From: Hirundichthys speculiger | Lineage: Eukaryota > Chordata > Actinopteri > Beloniformes > Exocoetidae | Direction: 5' to 3' | DNA: 64,000 nucleotides | Assembly: GCA_018398805.1 (NCBI GenBank) | Contig: JAGFBZ010000854.1 | Location: 434,001-498,000, forward strand | Shown: piece by piece, positions 21,301-36,300 of the stretch | How the letters are laid out: every line of letters begins with the position of its first letter | How positions within the stretch are numbered: the stretch's first letter is position 1 | Position numbers and translations under genes: made by a program | Notes under the pieces: model-generated | Seen by the model: the letters and a program-made list of their open reading frames with translations, nothing else | Told to the model about the DNA's origin: nothing | The model's database searches: none

Positions 21301-24300
21301 TGATCCCATGAAGACCACAGTTCCAAGACGGGGAGCTTAGAGAAGACATCATGAAAACACCAGGATGTCATCATGGTCGTCACTATGGTGACCAGTTGCT
21401 ACACCCACCAACGCTAGCCTGGTAGTGTTTGAAGAATAGAACTCAAAGACAAACCTGATCACACCTGATCCAGGTGACCACAACCAGGTAAAGCACAGGA
21501 CTGATGGCGGTCTTCAGGTCGTAGCAGCTCCAGACTGAAGAAGGTTCTGGATGGAATCAGGAACATCTAGAAGAAGAAAGAAAAACAAGTAGAGTTGTCT
21601 TGGTTGAGGGTTAACCTGGTGAAAGTCTCCCGGTCTGGATGATGGTCTACAGCAGCATCAACTGTCGTGTCATCTTTATTCAGACTCCAGATTCAGTCAG
21701 AGACAGTCGTGAAGCCCTAACCCTTAACCCCTAACCCCTAACCCTTAACCCCTAACCTCTAACCCACATCTATGATCTGATCTCCTCCCCAGCAGTACGG
21801 ATACCCACCTGACCGCCGGTCCATGGCAGCCAGCGCCCCCCCTCAGACCATCACCCCTCAGACCCTGCAGGGAAAGACGGTGAGTTTACCATCACTGAAA
21901 GCTTTTATCTCTGCTGCCTTGATGTTCTCAGTGGGACTCGTGTGATCTCCAACGCTCCTGGATGAGCTTCAGGTCAGGAGCATTTGCTCTGAGGAGCTTC
22001 TGTTGACTGCTGAGTGGCAGGAGGTCAGTGCTCTGGAGGTTTGATGACTGACTCTCCTCATGGAGGAACTCTGGTGTCACATGGATGTGAGTGTTGGAGT
22101 TGGTCCAACATCATCACAAACATGTTTCAGATCAGTTTCAGATTCTACTGCATCTTAGCTCAATGATTTTATGGCGACATCATACTATCACCTGCCTTCG
22201 TCATCTTTCTGTCCCATCAACCACTTCAGATCCTCTTCCTCCACATCCACAAATCTTTGTCCTTGACCAGCCCCGTTACCTGGTAGGACCTCTGTCAGGT
22301 GGTCCAGCTGCAGAACGAGATGTTCCGTACCTGCAGTCTTCACACAGCACAGCGGGGAGGAACAGAGCTTCCAGAGGAGCAGCAGCAGCTTCAGTCTCCT
22401 CTGGTGCTCTGGGAACTCCTTCCTTCGTTGTTCATGTGTGATGTAAAGAGATACAGGTGGATCTTCAGCCATACCTCCTTCAGTAGTCAAATACTCCTTC
22501 AAACTGATATTTTAACATGGAGACAATAGTTTGAGCCTCAGAGGTTTCTACATTTAATTTCTGTTCCATCTTTGTAGACGAGATGATCCCAGCACATTTA
22601 ATAGGTTTTTCATTTGTTGCTCTTTGTCCATTTTTATATTTCAGACCTGCAGCACATTCTAAACATAGTCATACTTTTCTTTCTCTCAACACTGAGATGA
22701 CCTGCTGGCCAGTGAAGATCCCAGTGAAGATCTGGGATCTCCCACTGAAGATCTAGGGTCTCCCAGTGAAGATCCCAGTGAAGATCTAGGATCTCCCAGT
22801 GAAGATCCCAGTGATGGAGACTTTCAGGAGTCCTGACTGCTGATGACAGTCTAGAAGATCCTGTTAGTCTCTGGTCGAGAGAGCACAGATTTTTCCAAAA
22901 ACATCTGGAATCCTGATCAGGAACATAAATCAGTCATCAGCACTTAAAGTGACATTTGTATTGATGAAGAGCAGATGATGCTGAGTGGGTTAGAGGTTAG
23001 GGTTAGGGTTACCCCATTTTTCCTTGCTGATGTCCATATGCCTGCTGATGTCAGCTCTGTTTCTTTATTTACATCTTCCATTTGGTTTTTGTGGTTGTTG
23101 AAGTGTTGGAGCCACTCGTTCTCCTGACCAGCAAAGTCGTCATGGTGCTTTGTTCTGTGCAGCCCGAGGAGCTGACGCTGCTGCTGATCAAACTCCGTCG
23201 GCAGCAGGCGGAGCTCAACAGCCTGCGGGAGCACACGGTAGCTCAGCTGATGGCCCTGGGCCTGGAGGGGCCCAACGCCAAGGTCAGCTCCGAGTCTGGA
23301 CATGTGTGTGTGCATGCAGGCATGCGTTGGCCTGGGGACATCCCATCATCTATGTGTTCATGTGTTTGTCCTGAGGGCTCCTGGTGTGAAGCAGTTCTCT
23401 GAGAATTCATGAGTCACTTTGGTTTGATCCAGCGCGAACTCACAGGGGAGAACCTCCACCGACCACTAGAGGCTGCAGTTCCTCCACCGACCACTAGAGG
23501 CTGCAGTTCCTCTACCGACCACTAGAGGCTGCAGTTCCTCCACCGACCACTAGAGGCTGCAGTTCCTCCACCGACCACTAGAGGCTGCAGTTCCTCCACC
23601 GACCACTAGAGGCTGCAGTTCCTCCAACCGACCACTAGAGGCTGCAGTTCCTCTACCAACCACTACAGGCTGCAGTTCCTCTACTGACCACAAGAGGCTA
23701 CAGTTCCTCTACCGACCACTAGAGGCTGCAGTTCTTCTACCAATCACTAGAGGCTGCAGTTCCTCCACCGACCACTAGAGGCTGCAGTTCCTCCACCGAC
23801 CACTAGAGGCTGCAGTTCCTCTACCGACCACTAGAGGCTGCAGTTCCTCCACCGACCACTAGAGGCTGCAGTTCTTCTACCAACCACTAGAGACTGCAGT
23901 TCCTCTACCGACCACAAGAGGCTGCAGTTCCTCTACCGACCACTAGAGGCTGCAGTTCCTCTACCGACCACTACAGGCTGCAGTTCCTCTACCGACCACA
24001 AGAGGCTGCAGTTCCTCTACCGACCGCTACAGGCTGCAGTTCCTCTACCGACCACAAGAGGCTGCAGTTCCTCTACCGACCGCTACAGGCTGCAGTTCCT
24101 CTACCGACCACAAGAGGCTGCAGTTCTTCTACCAACCACTAGAGGCTGCAGTTCCTCCACCGACCACTAGAGGCTGCAGTTCCTCTACCGACCGCTACAG
24201 GCTGCAGTTCCTCTACCGACCACAAGAGGCTGCAGTTCCTCTACCGACCGCTACAGGCTGCAGTTCTTCTACCAACCACTAGAGACTGCAGTTCCTCTAC

Positions 24301-27300
24301 CGACCACAAGAGGCTGCAGTTCCTCTACCGACCGCTACAGGCTGCAGTTCTTCTACCAACCACTAGAGACTGCAGTTCCTCTACCGACCACAAGACGCTG
24401 CAGTTCCTCTACCGACCACTAGAGGCTGCAGTTCCTCTACCGACCGCTACAGGCTGCAGTTCCTCTACCGACCACAAGAGGCTGCAGTTCCTCTACCGAC
24501 CGCTACAGGCTGCAGTTCCTCTACCGACCACAAGAGGCTGCAGTTCTTCTACCAACCACTAGAGGCTGCAGTTCCTCCACCGACCACTAGAGGCTGCAGT
24601 TCCTCTACCGACCGCTACAGGCTGCAGTTCCTCTACCGACCACAAGAGGCTGCAGTTCCTCTACCGACCGCTACAGGCTGCAGTTCTTCTACCAACCACT
24701 AGAGACTGCAGTTCCTCTACCGACCACTAGAGGCTGTAGCCAATAGCCCGGTCAGACCCCCAGTTAGTCACGTTTCAGTCACCACGTTGTTCCACAACCA
24801 GCTCTGGACCAGGTCTGGATCAGGATCAGGTCTGGATCGAGACCAGGTCTTTATTGGAGGCAGGTGTGGATTGGCCAGGAAATATCTAAGTGACCCAGAT
24901 CGAGCACTGCCCACCACCTGAGAACTGCACCTGAGTAGAGGACTGATCAGATACAGGTCAGGTGGACTTGTTCCAGCCCTCTTTTGAGTCTTGATTGTTC
25001 CGAACAGATAAACATCTATTTTTGGATGAAGCAGGGATCGATGGAGGCAGCAGAGCTCCAACATCTGGAATACACAGCTGCTCTTCAGAAACCTCTCAGT
25101 GACATCACAGGAGGCGTCTCCAGTTATTTTCATCCAGTCTCAGGGTTCAGCTCAGAGTTTCTGCTGTGACTAAAGCAGATGATGCCATGGTGGCATTTCC
25201 ACATCCCTCCTGAGGAGTCCTTCTCCTCTTCCACGTCAATTCCCAGGAAAAGTCCTAAAGTCTCAGAATGTATCGATCCAGGATCCCCTCTAATCTGTGA
25301 ACACACCAGGTGAACTTTTCTCCCACAGACAGGTGTGTGTCTGGGCTTGTTTCCTTCTGCATGCATGTCAGCTTTGGATTTCTGTGGAACTGTTGAGTTC
25401 AGATGCATCAGAGCTGATGCATCAAATAACCAGCCTTGATTTTGTTTCCAGCTGTCTGCATGGTGACTTCTGTTCAAACGAGTTTAAAACGGCCGGTTAA
25501 CCAGCTACTAACCTGAAAAACACTGACAGATGTTCTCTGAAGCATGACCTGCACGACTCAGCACGATGACACGATCTTCAAGAGTCGGTACCTTTATACC
25601 GATTTATAAAGGAATCTGTTCTTCTGAAGCAAAGACGTGCAGGAAATTAGAATATTAAAGTCTGAGGAGTCAAATCAGAGTCCACGTGGCCCATCACATC
25701 CAGACAGAAGATTAAACGTAGATATCTACCAGTAGATCTGCAGGTCCTCCAGTTTAAACGTAGATATCTACCAGTAGATCTGCAGGTCCTCCCGTTTAAA
25801 CGTAGATATCTACCAGTAGATCTGCAGGTCCTCCCGTTTAAACGTAGATATCTAACAGTAGATCTGCAGGTCCTCCAGTTTAAACGTAGATATCTACCAG
25901 TAGATCTGCAGGTCCTCCAGTTTAAACGTAGATATCTAACAGTAGATCTGCAGGTCCTCCAGTTTAAACGTAGATATCTAACGGTAGATCTGCAGGTCCT
26001 CCAGTTTAAACATAGATATATAGCAGTAGATCTGTTGGTCCTCCAGTTTAAAAGTAGATATCTAACAGTAGATTTGTGGAGGTGAAGAAACTGGACACCA
26101 TTAGATTGACATCCAACCAGTCAGAGAAAGGAATCATGGGATGTAGGCGGAACTCCAACCAGAGAGAATCTCTTTAGTCTGGTCCCTCCACCTGTCCTCC
26201 ACTTGTCCTCTACCTGTCCTCCACCTGTCCTCCACGCTGCTGAGTAAAAATCTGTCGTTCTGAGGCGTCATCAGTGCTTTTCAGTGAGTCGGGGCATCAA
26301 ACTTTATTTATATAACACTGAACAACCAAAAGGAGACCAAAGTACTTGACACTCAGAGCAAGAAAAATAATTTACAATTAAACAGTAAATAATTAACATG
26401 AATGAACACAGTTATAAAAGGAAAGAATACAAATGTCATTGTTTCATCCTGAAACGACTGTTGTGGTGCTGATCAATATGATTGATATGATCAGTGTGAA
26501 GACCTTCAGGCATACTAGCAGAGCAGCATTAACAGTTGGAGGAGAAGATCTCACCTTCTCCAGAGCTCTGATAGTCTCCTCCTGGATTGTTCTCACCTCC
26601 TTCCGTCTGCATGCTTCTGTATCTAAAACCACTTTTCCTGCTTCTTCTTCTGTGGTTCCTGCAGACTGATGTTCTCTCCCATCACCTCCAGAGGAACCTC
26701 ATTTACCTGGACAGCCAGGTGAGGACTTCTGAGCTCGTTCCTCTCCGTCTCCATCCTCAGAATAGCAACTAAAACCTTGTAAGAAACGAGGGTTTCGTGG
26801 TTGATGGTCTCATGTGTTTAATTACTGCAGTGCAGTCAATCATCAGACCTCTCAGATGGTCTTCATGTCACGTTGAGGCTTGTTCAGAGGAAGACAGATG
26901 AATGGTTTCAGTTTCTGTAGGAAGAGTTTGATCCCTTCAGGTCTTCAGAGTCTGATTGCGGCAGCGACTCACCATCCTGTCATTACTGTCTCCTCTTCCT
27001 CCCGACGCCGCGCTAGACGAAGGAGAGCGAGCCGCTCATCTTCATGATTCACACTATGATCGAGAACTCAGCACCGCGACCGCAACTTTACCAGCAAGTA
27101 AGGTCCAGTTAAGGTCTAGTAAGGTCCTTGGTGGGTTCTGGCTCGAGGGTCTGTCTCTGTTACAGAGAGGTTCCTGGTTCAAAACCAAAACTGGTTTCAG
27201 GTCAGTGTAGAAGCACCAGAGAATATCCAAATGCCCTCCAACTTCTCTGAAGATCAGTCCCTTATCACAGCATGTCCAGCTCTTAGAAGGACATCCTTCC

Positions 27301-30300
27301 TGGATGATGTGGTACACTGGTGTAGACTCATGGTCGTGGTAGCCATGGAAAACTCTCAAAGGCTCGAATCAAGGCTGCTGAACTTGTTTTTCTTTGTTGT
27401 TGAAGACGTTCACCTTCCATCCCGAAGGGCATAGGGAGGTGAAACATCTTTCAGAACAAAGAAGTCCAGTTGTCTTCAAGCCCTTGAGAGTTCCTTCAGG
27501 ATAAACTTCACTGTGTCTGATTTGGAGCAGATTCGAGCCAGAACTTTGCCCTGGTAGACCACGTCTTCTCCACCATCAAACTCCACCTACATGTTGGCAG
27601 TCTTTCCATACGTCCATCTGAGTCCAGTACAAGTCCCTCCAATGGTCCTTTCATCAGTCCATCCAATGGTCCTTCCTTCAGTCCTTCCATCAGTCCTTCT
27701 AGTGGTCCTTCCATCAGTCCATCCAATGGTCCTTCCATCAGTCCTTCTAATGGTCCTTCCATCAGTCCTTCCAATGATCCTTCCATCAGTCCCTCCAATG
27801 GTCTTTTCATCAGTCCATCCAATGGTCCTTCCATCAGTCCTTCCATCAGGTCCCTCCAGTGGTCCTTTCATTAGTCCATCCAATGGTCCTTCCATCAGTC
27901 CTTCCATCAGTCCATCCATCAGTCCTTCCATCAGTCCTCCCACCAGGCCTTCCAATGATCCTTCCATCAGTCCATCCATCAGTCCTTCCATCAGTCCTCC
28001 AATGATCCTTCCATCAGTCCTCCAATGATCCTTCCATCAGTCCCTCCAATGATCCTTCCATCAGTCCCTCCAATGATTCTTCCATCAGTCCTTCCAATGA
28101 TCCTTTCATCAGTCCTTCCAATGTTCCTTTCATTAGTCCTTCCATCGGTCTATCCATCAGTCCATCCATCAGTCCTTTCATCAGTCCCTCCAATGATTCT
28201 TCCATCAGTCCTTCCAATCATCCTTCCATCAGTCCTTCCAATCCCTTCCATCAGTCCTTCCAATCATCCTTCCATCAGTCCCTCCATCAGTCCTTCCATC
28301 AGTCCCTCCAATGGTCCTTTCATCAGTCCTTCCAATGGTCCTTCCATCAGTTCTTCCAATGGTCCTTCCATCAGTCCCTCCAATGGTCCTTTCATCAGTC
28401 CATCCAATGGTCCTTCCATCAGTCCCTCCAATGGTCCTTCCATCAGTCCCTCCAATGGTCCTTCCATCAGTCCATCCAATGGTCCTTCAATCAGTCCCTC
28501 CATGATCCTTCCATCAGTTCCTTAATGGTCCTTCCATCAGTCCCTCCAATGATCCTTCCATCAGTCCCTCCAATGGTCCTTCCATCAGTTCCTCCAATGC
28601 TCCCTCCATCAGTCCTTATATCAGTCCCTCCATCAGTCCTTCCATCAGTTCCTCCAATGGTCCTTCCATCAGTCCCTCCAATGGTCCTTCCATCAGTCCA
28701 TCCATCAGTTCCTCCAATGCTCCCTCCATCAGTCCTTATATCAGTCCCTCCATCAGTCCTTCCATCAGTTCCCCCAATGGTCCTTCCATCAGTCCTTCCA
28801 TAGTCCCTCCAATGGTCCTTCCATCAGTTCCTCCAATGATCCTTCCATCAGTCCCTCCATCAATCTTTCCATCAGTCCCTCCAATGGTCCTTCCATCAGT
28901 CCTTCCATCAGTCCCTCCAATGGTCCTTCCATCAGTCCCTCCATCAGTCCCTCTGTGAACCATCAATGATCAATTACTCACCAGCCTCCCCAAAAATTCC
29001 CCAGCCTTGGCTGAAGTAAATAAGAAGCTGTTTGCATTTCCCAGCATTCACCTTCATGTGTGCTGGTGTTTCCGGAAGTGGTCTGAAGTGGTCCTGGTTC
29101 ATGGAGGACCCTCTCACGCATGCAGCTGCTCTCCGTCCATCTTCATCTGCCAATCCCCATTCTTTCATATGAGAAAAACAAATATTTTACAAGGTTCCTT
29201 ATCTCAGATGTTCTGTGGTTCTGCTGAACAACACTTTGATGTTCTTCTGAATATTTAAAAAAACCTTTGGCTCTGGAGTATCAGCTGCTGTGGATAAGAT
29301 TTGTGTCACATAAAGAACCAGGATGTTCAGTCTGGAAGCTCAGGAATGACTCCTGTTGGTGGTCAGGAACACAGATCTCCAACCAAATTAGACTGGAGGA
29401 CCAAAGTGAGGTAAATGAAACCTTTTTCTAAATTACATTTTTAACAATTTGGCCGAAGTCAGTCAGAATTTTCTCAGGAGAATGAAAGTCTTCATCTGGA
29501 GGAACCTGAACAGCAAAGATGACAGTTTGATGACTGTAAATGGGATCTAGTCAAAGCTGGAAAAGGTCTGTTGATCCTTACAAACAAATCTACATTTCTA
29601 CCAAGACAACAAAAATAAAACATCTTCCAGGAAGGAAGAAGCTGACCACTCCTGTAGAAGATGACCACAGGTCCAGAAGATGACCACTGCTGTAGAAGAT
29701 GACCACTCCTATAGAAGATGACCACAGGTCCAGAAGATGACCACTCTTGTAGAAGATGACCACTCTTGTAGAAGATGACCACTCCAGAAGATGACCACTG
29801 TGAAGATGAGAAGATGACCACAGGTCCAGAAGATGACCACTCTTGTAGAAGATGACCACTCTTGTAGAAGATGACCACTCCTGTAGAAGATGACCACTCT
29901 TGTAGAAGATGACCACGGGTCTAGAAGATGATCAATCATGCAGACACTGATCTCTGGTCCAGAAGATGAGTCTAGGCCGGCTGTATTTTTGTCTCTCTTT
30001 AGTTGGACTGAGGACTTGATGGCTCATAGCTGGAAGCTGTCCTTCTCATGAACATTTGTGGTAGAATCTGACCAACCGCGGAAACCGTAACTTCATGATA
30101 GTTTAAGTTCTGAGATAAAGTCTCAGGAAACACAGAAGAGGTTGTCCGTGTGTAGTTGTCCGGCAGATAGAAAGATGAGTGCAGTCTCCTCATATATGGT
30201 TCAGGTCTCTTATAAAACCCTCAGAATAGTTCCAACACAGGTCAACGTGATGTCCATGTAGATGTTTTATTTTGAAAATCCACCAGATTCTCAGACATTC

Positions 30301-33300
30301 TCAGGACATGCTGTCAGCTCCATCTGCTGTGTAGAAACCTGGTCCAGCAGCGGTCCAGAACCAGGATAGACGTGAATATTCTTAGTGAATCAGACCGGAT
30401 GGTCACTTCTCGGACGGTTCTGACCTGGAAACACCATCTCAGTCACAGGAACAGTGTCAGAGCGCCGTGGCGCCCCCTGCTGCTCCTGTCTGAATGTTCT
30501 TCCTGTTTCAGGGCGGTCCAGATGACCTCAAAGACGGCGCCATCGTCCAGCGAACAGAGGAGGGAGACATCGATGTAAGAACCCTGCAGGATGATTAATG
30601 GTGCAGTGATAGGGAGGCTGGAGCTCACCTGTGTGTCATGTATGTTCCTGTGTGTCACGTATGTTCCTGTGTTAGACCAAGCTGAGTCGTCTGTGTGAGC
30701 AGGACAAGGCTGTGAGGATGCAGGAGGACAAACTGCAGCAGCTGCACAGAGAGAAGGTACATACGGCTGATGGTCTGATGCTTTCAGGTGTGCAGGAACA
30801 CCGCCTTACCTGTCCATGTATGTCTGTGCGGGCAGCACACCCTGGAGACGGCGCTGTTGTCGGCCAGTCAGGAGCTCAGCGAGCAGAGCAACACTGCAGC
30901 CAATCAGAGCCTCATCCAGCAGAGAGACGTGCTGCAGAGCGGCCTACTGAGCACGTGCAGAGAGCTGTCCAGAGTGAGCACGGTGAGTATGCACGGCTGT
31001 CTTTAGTCCAGCCTTTCTCAACTGGGGTGTCGCGGCGCACTGGGATGTCGTCTGACTGCTTCAGGGGTGTCGTCAAAAAAAAAAAGATCTATTCTGACAT
31101 TTCATATACAGTGGTACCTCTACTTATGAACGTCTCTACATAGGAAATTTTCAGGTTACGAGACGCCTCAACGGGAAAATATTGCCTCTCGTTATGAAAG
31201 AAATTTCAGGATACGTAAGGTAAAAATACAGTAGCGCTGCTACTCGCAGCTCCCAGAGTTTACTGAACGTAAACATAGCTGTCAGCTCTGTATCTCGGTT
31301 TGAAAGTATGTGATTTGACGTGAATTGAAGTGATCATATTCGATCAAATTAAATCAAAATCAGGAAACATCCTTCAGTTAATGATTTAACTTTGATGAAA
31401 CGTCTGATTCACCCCCCTGCTGTTCAATAAAAGAGCCGTTTAGATGATCTGTTAGTGTCAAAACTGTTGAAATTTGTGAATCTGATGTTCAAATTCACAT
31501 TGAAATAATCCATCTGGATCACGTTAACATCAGCTACAACATATTAGAGCTGTTTGAGGGAATAAACAAAGATGCGTGGTTCAGGGTTCTGGTATACATC
31601 CAGAAGAAACTCTGAACTTCAGCAACGGAGCTGAAGATGTGGAGCGTCAGATGGCCTCTGACTACGGTCATGTCGTCCTGCAGGAGCTCCAGCGGTCCTG
31701 GACTGACTATGAGCGGTTGGAGGCTGATGTCACTCTGGCAAAGACCAACCTGCTGAAGCAGCTGGAGGCTCTGGGCAGCCCTCAGGTAACACACACCTGC
31801 TGGTTCCCAGTCAGAACAAGCTGGAATGTTCTCTCCAGCTTAGGAGTGAGAGTGGATGGATGGATGGATGGATGATGGATGGATGGATGGATGGATGGAT
31901 GGATGGATGGATGATGGATAGATGTATGAATGGATGATGGATGGATGAATGAATAGATGGATGGATGATGGATGGATGGATGATGAATAATGGATGGATG
32001 GATGATGGATGAATGAATGGATGGATGGATGGGATGAATGGATGGATGGATGGAGCCATCCATACGGTTGTCAGTCCCCGTATGGATGCCAGTCCCCCGT
32101 ACGGTTGCCAGTCCCCCGTACGGTTGCCAGTCCCCGTACCCCCCGTACGGGTTGCCAGTCCCCCGTACAGGTGCCAGTCCCCCGTACGGTTGCCAGTCCC
32201 CCGTACGGTTGCCAGTCCCCCGTACGGTTGCCAGTCCCCCGTACGGTTGCCAGTCCCCCGTACGGTTGCCAGTCCCCCGTATGGATGCCAGTCCCCCGTA
32301 CGGTTGCCAGTCCCCGTACGGATGCCAGTCCCCCGTACGGTTGCCAGTCCCCCGTACGGTTGCCAGTCCCCCGTACGGATGCCAGTCCCCCGTACGGGTG
32401 CCAGTCCCCCGTACGGATGCCAGTCCCCCGTACGGTTGCCAGTCCCCCGTACGGATGCCAGTCCTCTGTACAGACCAGTTCCAGGTCCACGGCCATCCTG
32501 ACGTGTGTGTTTGTGTCTCAGACAGAACCTCCGAGCCAACGGCACATCCAGATCCAGAAGGAGCTGTGGAGGATCCAGGACGTGATGGAGGCGCTTTCCA
32601 AGACCAGACCCCAGCACAGCTCAGAGTCCGGTGAGACCCTCAGACTGGTTCTGAGACTGATGTTTGAAGAGTTTCTGTGCAGACAGGTCACCGCCGACGG
32701 TCCTGTGAGAACCACACTGGGATCTGACAGTTTTCTATGAGAGTCTTCCAGATGTTTACCAGCATGCCCTGTGTTCTGCAGGTGTTCCTGGTTCCAAACC
32801 TCTGTCCAGTCTGAACAAGGATGAGGTACGGCACTGACCCCACCTACACCACCTCTGTCACATGACTCACATCCTCCCACCCAGATGTCTTATGCTGCCC
32901 TGACGCTCAGTGATTGGACTATTACTCAGACAGATAAAGACTTGACAGGAGGAGGTTTTCCTGCAGGCTGAAACCAGATCAGTGATGTCTGGCCAGTCTC
33001 TACAGAGTCCAAGTTTTATTTTTAAGTCCTGCAAGTGGTGGTCTTGGACAACTCGAAGTCCTGATCCATCCAGGTCAAGCTGACTATGATCAACATATTT
33101 GCGACACACTGTTCCTTCATCCTCCAACTCTGGACACTTCCAGATTACTCTGATTTTCTCTGCTCTTTTATTCGTTTCCTTTTGTCTTAATGCCTTTGTA
33201 GAGCCCTTTGAGTTGTCTGTGTGTGAAATGATAAAACTTTGTTTTCAGAGGAAAAATCATTTCAGTTCTTCAGTTTTAACTGCTCACACGTTTTTTAAAT

Positions 33301-36300
33301 TTGTTTTATTGTAGAACTTTCAGATTTACCGGCAAATGTAAAGTACAATAAAAATGAAATGTATTATGATGACTCCAGTTCTGACCCCTGACCCCGACTC
33401 CAGTTCTGACCCCTGACCCCGACTCCAGTTCTGACCCCTGACCCTTGACCCTGACTCCAGGTCTGACCCTTGACCCTGGGTTGATTGTGACCCTGACTCC
33501 AGTTCTGACCCAGTCTCTGTTAACCGTTAACAGGCAGTCAACCCTCCCATCAACACCAGCCACAGCGTGCCCCCCCGCCCGCCCCTCCCCCAGTACTACG
33601 ACTCCTCAGAGCGCCCCCCTCACCACCCACACCCCAGCGCCCGGCCCCCCCATGCTCACCGCCCTGAAGAGCGCAAGGCCAGCTGCAGGAACGGAGCCCA
33701 CAGTGTAAGACCCTCAGAGGTTTCACCTCCATCCGTCCGTCCATCCGTCCATCCGTCCATCTACGTCTCTGAAACCATCTGCTCCATCAGAGCTCCATGA
33801 TTCCATCCTCCTCAAACCCCAACCCTCCTCACAGTTCAGAAACCTGATTAAATCCATCATGACCGCTGTGCTCTGCTTCATCCTGGTTCCTGATCTTCAC
33901 ACCAGTCCTGGCCTGGAACGTCTGCTTCCATGGTTGTTTAATTCATGTAACTGTCCACTGAGCTGCTAAATGTTACCTCTTCAGTGTTCAAGTGTTTCTT
34001 GGAGAAAGACTGAGTGTACCAGGAACAGTTCCACATCCAAGCTTCTCCTGTCAGTTGTTGGATCAAACCGACCTCCTGAAGTGTCCTGGTTTGTTTCCTC
34101 CTGCATTGTCTGCTGTAACAGCTTCTCTCATGTTTCTGTTCAACTCCAGGACAGTGAAACGTGGGTCATTCATCCTCCGTTAGCTTCTTCCAACTCTTCT
34201 GAGAGCTGCTCAAAGGAACATCCTCTCACTCTCGATGTTTCAGACTCTTGCTTCAAGAACGTCGCTTCAGCTTGGAGACTAGAATGAAATTCATCTCCTC
34301 CAGAATCAACGACGCAACGCTGAAACGTACGAGCTTGTTCCCCAGCTCCACAGAGCAAACCCCTGGGGTGTCATCCACCTTCTGGAGAGTAACTTTGAGC
34401 CTCTTCTTTGTCATCTTGACTCTCCCCGATCTGGATAATCAGACCTGGACAATGTCTGAAACAACCTGGAAGGTTCCTGGGAGGATCTGAGGTGAAGGTC
34501 TCTGGACCGGGCCGAGAAGTAAAAGCTCCCTTACTGAGAGAAAACCTCTCAGCCAAGCAGTGTCAAGGAAAAACTCCCCTTTAAGAGGAAGAAACCTTGA
34601 ACAGGACCTGGAGCTTCCTGCTGAAGACCAGCCTTCAACCCCCCAACCCTTCCAGACCAACCCAGAACCTTCCAGACCAACCCAGAACCTTCCAGACCAA
34701 CACAAAATCCTTCCAGAACTTTGAGTGTAATGATCTCTGTTGATACATGGGTTTAATGACAAACGATACAAAACCATTGACATCAGATGAAAATGTCAAT
34801 CATGTGATCTTCATCAGTGGATGTTCTGAAGGGTTCTTGTTTTACATTTTTCATTCATCTGTCTCATAGCCAGCGTTAAAAGAATAAATGACATTTTAGC
34901 TGCTTCCTGTCAGTTAATATGAATGAAGTCATGGTGTCCAGTCGTCTCATATTGATCAGCAGCTCCTGAATCAGATCAGATCAGATTAGATCAGATCAGA
35001 TCAGACCAGATCAGATCAGATTCATATTGATCAGCAGCTCCTGAATCAGATCAGATCACATCAGATTCATATTGATCAGCAGCTCCTGAATCAGATCAGA
35101 TCAGATCAGGTTCATATTGATCAGCAGCTCCTGAATCAGATCAGATCAGATCTGTATGGTGGCAGACTTCATTTAATGGCGCTCGTGGTTTTGTGATGAA
35201 GGGAGTCCTAACCAGCTCCACCATTGAGGCAGCAGGCAGATCAGTAGATCAGATCAGGACATTGAAAGCAGCAGGACAGTCTGGTTGAGAGGATTCACCC
35301 GTCCATGTTTGTCCGTGACCCCCCAGCAGGCTCCAGACTACCGGCTGTATAAGAGCGAGCCTGAGCTGACCACGGTGAATGAGGAGGTGGACGAGGCCAA
35401 CGGCGAGGACAAGGACAAGACCGAGACATCTGCTGAGAGTAAAGACGCCACTGCTGTCAAAGGTGGGACACATGGTGGATGTGTGGGGGTCAGAAACCTG
35501 GAAGCAGGTCAGAATGGCAGATGTCTCCTGTTTGTTCTCCTTCCTGTCGTGTCTTCTGTGAACTGCAGCTTGTTCTTCACCTGGTAGTTTGTCTGTTTAC
35601 CGTGTGGAATGACGGCTGTTTCCCTCCTGCAGCTCCCCCCTACCCAGTGGGCATTGTCCCCCCGAGGACCAAATCTCCCATGAGCCCTCCGGAGTCGTCC
35701 ACCATCGCCTCGTACGTGACGCTGAGGAAGACTAAGAGACCTGAGTCCAGATCAGTGAGTGTGGCCTTCAGCATCAGCAGAGCACTGAGGTGGAATGAAG
35801 CCACTAGTTCGAACGTTTTCCACTCCTGAATAATCCTTCTCGCTTGTTGAACGTTGGGAATGTTGACCTCTAGTTTAGAAATGGTTTACAACCTTTTCTC
35901 TAAGACTGCTGGTGATGTCTTTCCCTTTTGGCATTAACATCCACCAGAAGGCTCCAGAGCAACAAACATCTGCTTTTCTAGATCTACGCACCTGCTGATG
36001 ATCATTTTATGTAGATTGCTGAGGATCAGCAGCAGTTGGCCCTTGTTGTGGCAAAATTTAGCATCTCTGTTTTAGCCACTAAAAGACCAAAGGATTGTGG
36101 GTAAGACCAAGAATAAACCTAAATAACAAGACTTGCCGATGGCTGTAATGCAATGAATTTATTCTCCGTTTGTATGAAAAGCAGTCAGAGCTCCACCTCA
36201 ACAGGCGGTGCAGGAAATACGGCAGGATTTAAGAGTCCAAACAAGTTCTCCTGGTGGAGGAACCCAGTTAGATACAAGGATCATGTTGTCTACTGGACAG

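Larger units (their letters stand above)
23283..26664 (+). other. plekha5 intron dominated by minisatellites
   Basis: The 28-bp array (23450-24737) and the 42-bp array (25715-26080) lie here; the remainder is unique-looking. Confidence 0.6.
27098..30511 (+). other. plekha5 intron
   Basis: Contains the 27615-28960 and 29640-29935 arrays; no exon is supported in the rest. Confidence 0.6.
31786..32521 (+). other. plekha5 intron, almost all tandem repeat
   Basis: An ATGG tetranucleotide run is followed directly by the 19-bp array. Confidence 0.7.

Noticed and set aside
21018..21318. Lys/Glu-rich minus-strand ORFs
   Set aside because: Translation of a TTC/CTT microsatellite next to a true plus-strand exon.
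23450..24737. CRISPR-like regular repeat spacing
   Set aside because: Units are directly tandem with no unique spacers, and the genome is vertebrate.
27508..28966. Pro/Ser and Glu/Gly repeat ORFs
   Set aside because: 24-bp repeat, a multiple of three; no other coding sign.
32009..32740. 198- to 243-codon plus-strand ORFs
   Set aside because: 19-bp repeat read-through into the plekha5 exon at 32522; the conserved peptide starts only at that exon.
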